This document shows positions 59,694-64,000 of a DNA stretch of 64,000 bases, piece by piece. Each line of letters begins with the position of its first letter. Position 1 is the stretch's first letter. Source of the stretch: Labrenzia sp. DG1229. GTDB taxonomy: Bacteria > Pseudomonadota > Alphaproteobacteria > Rhizobiales > Stappiaceae. The stretch covers positions 287,818-351,817 of the forward strand of contig NZ_KI928940.1 in NCBI RefSeq assembly GCF_000521215.1, written 5' to 3'. Position numbers and translations under genes: made by a program. Under the pieces are notes generated by a model. The model did not search any database. It had not been told where the DNA came from and was given only the letters and a program-made list of their open reading frames with translations.

Positions 59694-60110
59694 ATGATTG
59701 CCTATGTCACAGTTGGTGCGGATGACATCGCCCGGGCGAAACGGTTTTATTCCGCGATCCTGCCGGCCCTTGGTTACGAGCTGGAGGAGGGGCCTGAGGG
59801 CCTGAGTTGCGTGCTGCCCGTCGAGCCGGGGCAGTCTCCCGTTCTGCCTGACTTCTACGTCAAACCAACCTTTGATGGTCGTCCTGCCTCGGCCGGAAAC
59901 GGTTCCATGGTCGCATTCGAGGCGCGCAATCAACAGCAGGTTCGGGACCTTCACGCTGCAGCGCTTATTGCCGGCGGTTCCGACGAGGGCCAGCCGGGCT
60001 TCCGGGTTTCGTACGGACCTAAATTCTTTGTTGGCTACCTTCGCGACCCTCAAGGCAACAAGATCGCACTTTTCTCCAGCGATCCGAACGAACCCGGACG
60101 AGACGGATAA
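59694..60110 (+). CDS. VOC-family (glyoxalase/bleomycin resistance-like) protein
   Basis: 138 residues from ATG 59694. MIAYVTVGADDIARAKRFYSAILPALGYEL is the first beta-alpha-beta unit; YGPKFFVGYLRDPQGNKIALF is the last strand, with the metal-ligand Asp-x-x-Gly-N region. A single-domain VOC protein of the type that acts as dimer. Substrate unknown. Confidence 0.82.
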   Translation: MIAYVTVGADDIARAKRFYSAILPALGYELEEGPEGLSCVLPVEPGQSPVLPDFYVKPTFDGRPASAGNGSMVAFEARNQQQVRDLHAAALIAGGSDEGQPGFRVSYGPKFFVGYLRDPQGNKIALFSSDPNEPGRDG

Positions 60111-60443
60111 CGCAGTTTCCCGGGTGGCCAGACCCCCTGAGCCGCATTGCGAAAATCCGGGATATCGCCTCAATGCAGATCTTCACCGCACATGATCCGG
60201 ACGACACCTGTGCACCCTCACGTTGGCCGTCCGCGGCGTAACCGCCCATTTCCGAGAACTGTCATTCGTAGTGTTCAGCACAAAGTGCTGCTGTGTGGAC
60301 AAAGCCACCATTCGCGACGTCGTCGTGAAAGTCAGCTTGCTGCGCCGGGATAACCGTGCAGACCCCATCCGGCCGCGGTACAAGATCATGATCTCGATGG
60401 ATTATTCCTTCTCCACCCACGGTTTGAGGTGACATGGAAGGGG
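60111..60443. other. intergenic stretch without a confident gene
   Basis: 333 bp between the VOC gene and the convergent secreted protein gene. A short minus-strand frame 60019-60249 and other fragments lack ribosome sites or known folds. I see no RNA gene or terminator with a clear T-run. Confidence 0.4.
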
Positions 60444-61388
60444 CTAATCAACTGTTTTGCGCAACAAAACAAGATTGTCGAGGACAAGGTTCGAAGACCA
60501 GATAAAGTCAGCGTCCGCACCAGGCGTGTCAAATATGTCCTCGAAGTTGGTATAGGCCTTTTTGTTGTTTACGCCGACCGTCTCGTTGCTAAACGTTACG
60601 GCGCTCGGCCAGATGCTGTCATCGAAAGACGGCATCATCCAGTCCGATGGAACTGCCCAATGTGCCGCTGAATACCCTGTTGCATCATCGACACCCTCTT
60701 GACTACAATCCGAACTGTCGCGGGATTGGCCGTCAACAACGAGGCAACTTCGATCGGTCAGAGGGGACGTGTAGAAAGTCTGCGCACGCCAACTGTCATC
60801 CGTTATTGCGACAGTCACGCCATTCGCATCTTGAATATGCGCAACCAGGCCGCCATCTCCAGGGTGGAAAGCCTTGCCACGGTTGTCTTCAGATCCAAGG
60901 CCAAGGTTCTCTTCCCAATCCACCATCATGATGGCCAGTGTCACCGGACGCTCCGCTGTGAAGCGGACAACATTCGAGTTGAACTTCGTAAACGGGACAG
61001 GGTCGACCGCGATCAGTGTGCCATTTACATATAATTCAAAGTAATTGTCGGCGAAAACATATGCAGTGAATTGCTCGCTGCCACCCGCGTCCATGATAGG
61101 CACACTGTCCAGATCAAGCTCTGCCAGGGTCGCCAATCGGTCGCCTCCGCATTCATTGAAGAGGTCGGCGGCAAACGGAGCCGTTCCGTAGTTCGTCGCT
61201 GCAGGGACCGTCCAGACCGTACCATCACCGGATTTGATTTCGCCAACCGCACTCGCGCGTGTTCCCGGACCGCAGTCAAACAGACCAGGGTTGATTTCCG
61301 TGGCAAGTCCGGTTGTGAAAGTGGCCTCCTGAGCCTCCACCCCGATGGGGGTGGTCGCAAACAGGAAGCCTGCGAGGGCGTATCTCAT
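60444..61388 (-). CDS. secreted protein, possible carbohydrate-binding
   Basis: 314 residues with signal peptide (MRYALAGFLFATTPIGVEAQ, cleavage after EAQ). The body has blocks such as FTAYVFADNYFELYVNGTLIAVDPVPFTKFNSNVVRFTAERPVTLAIMM, which resemble the sugar-binding jelly rolls in extracellular proteins. Six Cys suggest disulfides. Function not known. Confidence 0.6.
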   Translation of the reverse strand: MRYALAGFLFATTPIGVEAQEATFTTGLATEINPGLFDCGPGTRASAVGEIKSGDGTVWTVPAATNYGTAPFAADLFNECGGDRLATLAELDLDSVPIMDAGGSEQFTAYVFADNYFELYVNGTLIAVDPVPFTKFNSNVVRFTAERPVTLAIMMVDWEENLGLGSEDNRGKAFHPGDGGLVAHIQDANGVTVAITDDSWRAQTFYTSPLTDRSCLVVDGQSRDSSDCSQEGVDDATGYSAAHWAVPSDWMMPSFDDSIWPSAVTFSNETVGVNNKKAYTNFEDIFDTPGADADFIWSSNLVLDNLVLLRKTVD

Positions 61389-61635
61389 TGTATCGTATCT
61401 CCCTGGGTTTCGACCTTTCTACACACTCACAAAGCAAAATGCAGAGATTGTGCAGGGATAGCCTCTCCACTTTCAAAAGCGACACACCGCGGTATCCTGT
61501 GGAGCCAACGCGACAGCATTGCACCACGGATTCATTCGGCGTTGGAATTGGCTTGTATCACCAGAAAATAGCGAGATGGATTTTGCACTGCAACATTTGC
61601 TTTGCATAAAAAATAGCACTGCGCATAATAGAGGC

Positions 61636-62223
61636 ATGAGCAGTGGTATTTCGATCCTCGTCATCGATGACAACAAGATACGTGCATCCATCATCGAAGA
61701 GGGATTGCGCGATGCCGGGCACGACAAGGTCATCCTCGTGCATCAGATGGACGGCCTGGTGCGCCAGATCGCAGACATCAATCCGGATGTGATCGTGATC
61801 GATCTGGAAAACCCGAACCGGGATCAGCTGGAACACATGTTTCAGGTGTCCCGGACAGTGCACCGGCCAATCGCCATGTTTGTCGACAAGGCGGACAGTC
61901 TGTCAATTGAGGCCGCAGTCGATGCCGGGGTTTCTGCCTACGTCGTCGACGGCCTCAAACGCGAACGTTTGAAGCCTATTCTCGACATGGCCGTCAGCCG
62001 GTTTCGCGCCTTTTCCAAACTTGCCCAGGAGCTGGAAGACGCGCGCACTGAACTGGCGGATCGGAAATCCATCGATCGCGCCAAGGGAATACTGATGAAG
62101 TCGAAAGGGCTGTCGGAGCAGGAGGCCTATGAACTTCTGCGACGCACCGCGATGAATCAGAGCCGCAAGATTATCGACGTGGCGCAAAGCCTGATTATCG
62201 CCAGTGGACTGCTGGCAGACTGA
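61636..62223 (+). CDS. nasT: ANTAR-domain response regulator NasT
   Basis: 195 residues from ATG 61636, selected because the receiver begins at ISILVIDDNK. Residues 1-125 are a CheY-like receiver with VIVIDLENP around the Asp. Residues 135-195 are ANTAR: RKSIDRAKGILMKSKGLSEQEAYELLRRTAM. NasT binds leader RNA and prevents termination before nitrate assimilation genes; NasS keeps it inactive without nitrate. The adjacent genes confirm the assignment. Confidence 0.9.
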   Translation: MSSGISILVIDDNKIRASIIEEGLRDAGHDKVILVHQMDGLVRQIADINPDVIVIDLENPNRDQLEHMFQVSRTVHRPIAMFVDKADSLSIEAAVDAGVSAYVVDGLKRERLKPILDMAVSRFRAFSKLAQELEDARTELADRKSIDRAKGILMKSKGLSEQEAYELLRRTAMNQSRKIIDVAQSLIIASGLLAD

Positions 62224-62295
62224 TACTTGAATGACTGACGCCTGAATGCGCTCGCGCATTCGAAAAGGAACGGCCAATTTGGAGACCGGAGGAAA

Positions 62296-63399
62296 ATGGA
62301 AACCCGACTGACATCTGTTATTGCAGGGTTCATTCCTCTGTTGGACAGCGCGGTTCTGGTTGCGGCAAAGGAAATCGGCTTTGCCGAAAGGGAAGGGATT
62401 GCGCTGAAACTGGTCCGCGAGTCCTCCTGGGCCAACATCAGGGACCGGATCGCCGTCGGTCACTTTGATGTTTCGCACATGCTGGCACCTATGCCGATTG
62501 CCGCAAGCTTGAATCTCACGAGCCTGTCGGTTCCGATGCTGGCGCCCATGGTGCTTGGTCTTGGTGGAAATGCAATCACGGTTTCATCCACACTGTGGAC
62601 GGAGATGGCTGACCAGGGGGCTGACCAGAACGGCGATCCGGCATCGACCGGATCCGCCCTGGCCAGGGTGATCCGTGCCCGGGGTGAGGCGAGGGGTTCT
62701 TCCATTCGGTTTGGCGTCGTGCACCCTTTTTCCGGCCACGCTTATGAATTGAGGTATTGGCTGGCTGCGGCAGGAATTGATCCGGACAGGCATGTTGAAA
62801 TTACGGTGCTCGCCCCACAGCTCATGGCCGACGCCCTGACTGCGGGTCATCTGGACGGCTATTGCGTCGGGGAGCCGTGGAACTCGGCAGCCGTCGTGGC
62901 GGGAACCGGCCGCATCGTCACCTGCAAACAGTCGATCTGGCCGAGCAGCCCGGAAAAGGTTCTCGGCGTGACGCGGAAGTGGGCTTCGGCCAATCCTGAA
63001 GTTCTGGCAGCATTGATGCGAGCCATGTCGGATGCAGCCGACTGGTGTTCCGATCCGAACAATGCGAACCACCTGACCGAAATACTCACCGGGCCGGATT
63101 ACCTGGCTTGCACACCCAGCATTTGCCGCCCGGCGCTCTGCGGCGAGATGCGATTCGACCTGACAGCAGCGCGGACGATCCCAGATTTTCTGACGTTTTC
63201 CGGCGGAGAGACTGCCGCGCCAACGCCGGAGCACGGACGATGGTTTTACGAGCAGATGGTCCGGTGGAGACAGGCAGAGTTTTCAGATGACCAGGTCGAA
63301 GAAGTATCTTCGATCTTTTCGCCCTCGCTTTATCGCGCGGCATTGGGTCTTGAGGAAAAGGCGGCAGAAGGCTCGATCCGCTTGTTCGACACTCCATGA
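62296..63399 (+). CDS. nasS: nitrate-sensing NasS (CmpA/NrtA-like, cytoplasmic)
   Basis: 367 residues. FIPLLDSAVLVAAKEIGFAEREGIALKLVRE, NIRDRIAVGHFDVSHMLAPMPIA and YCVGEPWNSAAV match CmpA/NrtA-type nitrate-binding proteins. No signal peptide is present, so it works in the cytoplasm as the NasS sensor, not in transport. Order nasT-nasS followed by nrtA is a known arrangement of alphaproteobacterial nitrate assimilation. Confidence 0.9.
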   Translation: METRLTSVIAGFIPLLDSAVLVAAKEIGFAEREGIALKLVRESSWANIRDRIAVGHFDVSHMLAPMPIAASLNLTSLSVPMLAPMVLGLGGNAITVSSTLWTEMADQGADQNGDPASTGSALARVIRARGEARGSSIRFGVVHPFSGHAYELRYWLAAAGIDPDRHVEITVLAPQLMADALTAGHLDGYCVGEPWNSAAVVAGTGRIVTCKQSIWPSSPEKVLGVTRKWASANPEVLAALMRAMSDAADWCSDPNNANHLTEILTGPDYLACTPSICRPALCGEMRFDLTAARTIPDFLTFSGGETAAPTPEHGRWFYEQMVRWRQAEFSDDQVEEVSSIFSPSLYRAALGLEEKAAEGSIRLFDTP

Positions 63400-63603
63400 A
63401 AAATACTGGCGGCACTGAGTTTTTCATCCTGATCCATTCGGGTGGTGCGCTGCACAAAAAACCGCCATCTGCCTCTAACCTCAGCCAACAATTCGGGCAA
63501 ACCGAATGACATGCTTGGAACGAAGAATCCATTAACTGACTATGAAATATACATAATTCAAGGTTCATCCAGTTTGGCACACTTCCTGCTTTCACATTTG
63601 ACG

Positions 63604-63714
63604 AGGCCGACGCTGGCCTAAATCATATTGCGCTCATTGACGGGCGTTCAGGCAAAGCCGCCGTTCTGATCTGCAACCTCTTCTCCCGGGCGCAGGTCAA
63701 GACGGCGGCTTTTT
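63604..63714 (+). promoter_or_regulatory. NasT-type antitermination leader with terminator
   Basis: AGGCC-GACGCT-GGCCT (63604-63619) is a hairpin with a six-base loop. Downstream, GCCGCCGT (63657-63664) pairs with ACGGCGGC (63702-63709), strengthened by GATCTGC/GCAGGTC, and followed by TTTTT: a terminator ~50 bases before the next gene. ANTAR proteins recognise hexaloop hairpins next to such terminators. The rest of 63400-63600 shows no gene. Confidence 0.65.
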
Positions 63715-63764
63715 GTTTGGAGCCAGCGTTCGATCAGGACGCGGAAGACAAGAGGGAACAGGAC

Positions 63765-64000
63765 GTGACGCACGCGAAGATATTCCGGATGACCCGCAGG
63801 GTGGCGCTCGCCGCAATGTTGACGGCAACCGCCATGGTACCGGCATCGGCAGCCTTTGCCGAGGCGCTGGACGTCGAAAAGGACGAACTCACTTTCGGTT
63901 TCATCAAGCTGACCGACATGGCGCCACTGGCCGTCGCCTATGAGCTCGGCTATTTCGAGGAAGAAGGGCTTTTCGTGACCCTGGAGCCTCAGGCCAACTG
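63765..64000 (+). CDS. nrtA: nitrate ABC transporter substrate-binding protein, N-terminal part
   Basis: Open from a GTG at 63765 (AGGGA/AGGA upstream; an ATG at 63789 is the alternative) to the right edge. A signal sequence ([22 protein letters not shown]) is followed by [27 protein letters not shown], the conserved start of NrtA/CmpA proteins. It should deliver nitrate to the NrtBCD permease. Partial. Confidence 0.85.
   Translation, partial: MTHAKIFRMTRRVALAAMLTATAMVPASAAFAEALDVEKDELTFGFIKLTDMAPLAVAYELGYFEEEGLFVTLEPQAN

Overview
The window reads as a chromosomal segment of an alphaproteobacterium, most likely a marine Stappiaceae or Rhodobacterales relative. This is an inference from CtrA- and GapR-type genes, a VPLPA-CTERM surface protein, a NasS-NasT nitrate-sensing pair and the GC-rich coding style. 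Three blocks are visible: a large prophage (left edge to about 49.7 kb, perhaps to 53.5 kb), a degraded AT-rich island downstream of a tRNA-Pro (53.7-58.9 kb), and ordinary host genes ending in the nitrate-assimilation regulators (59-64 kb).

Prophage left arm. A leftward operon (GapR-like protein, a small protein, P-loop/DUF2158 protein, degenerate HD-domain protein, excisionase-like protein, tyrosine integrase cut by the window edge) starts at a promoter carrying the operator TAGCA-N4-TGCTA. The same operator recurs in the immunity region near 5.1-5.2 kb, between an XRE repressor and a Cro-like protein. Between them lie cargo genes (a possible acetyltransferase-like protein and a PAS-like protein). 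The rightward early region (6.7-15.7 kb) contains two receiver-less CtrA-type DNA-binding proteins, a DNA methyltransferase, a complete DnaN sliding clamp, a ParB-like protein, a GIY-YIG nuclease, a free-standing DnaA domain IV protein, a CHC2/Toprim primase and a DUF5906-type helicase. It ends in an origin-like cluster of TGGACCA/TGGTCCA repeats. Together with GapR this looks like a phage that carries parts of the Caulobacter-type cell-cycle and replication-initiation circuit, which is the most interesting feature of the window.

Late genes. A lambda-type head module (terminase small and large subunits, portal, gpW, ClpP-like protease with a nested scaffold, gpD, major capsid) is joined to a P2-type contractile tail module (V, W/gp25, J, I, DUF4815 protein, fibre proteins, sheath, tube, E/E' with a GGGAAAG slippery site, tape measure, U, X, D). 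Lysis genes follow (M15-type endolysin, membrane proteins, overlapping spanin pair, holin-like protein), and then a 1558-residue tailspike-like protein. The major capsid gene carries two single-base homopolymer frameshifts.

Prophage right end. A frameshifted O-acyltransferase, a 136-bp segment bounded by perfect 14-bp inverted repeats, and a short FimB-sized tyrosine recombinase together look like a possible phase-variation switch. They are followed by a secreted VPLPA-CTERM protein, a hypothetical gene and a D12-class adenine methylase.

Right of the prophage. After tRNA-Pro(UGG) come two imperfect 255-bp direct repeats, small AT-rich membrane or secreted proteins, a frameshifted acetyltransferase-like gene, an integrase stub and an IS630 transposase remnant. 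The last 5 kb hold a GNAT acetyltransferase, a VOC protein, a secreted protein, nasT (ANTAR antiterminator), nasS, a leader with a terminator hairpin, and the start of an nrtA-type substrate-binding protein that runs off the window.
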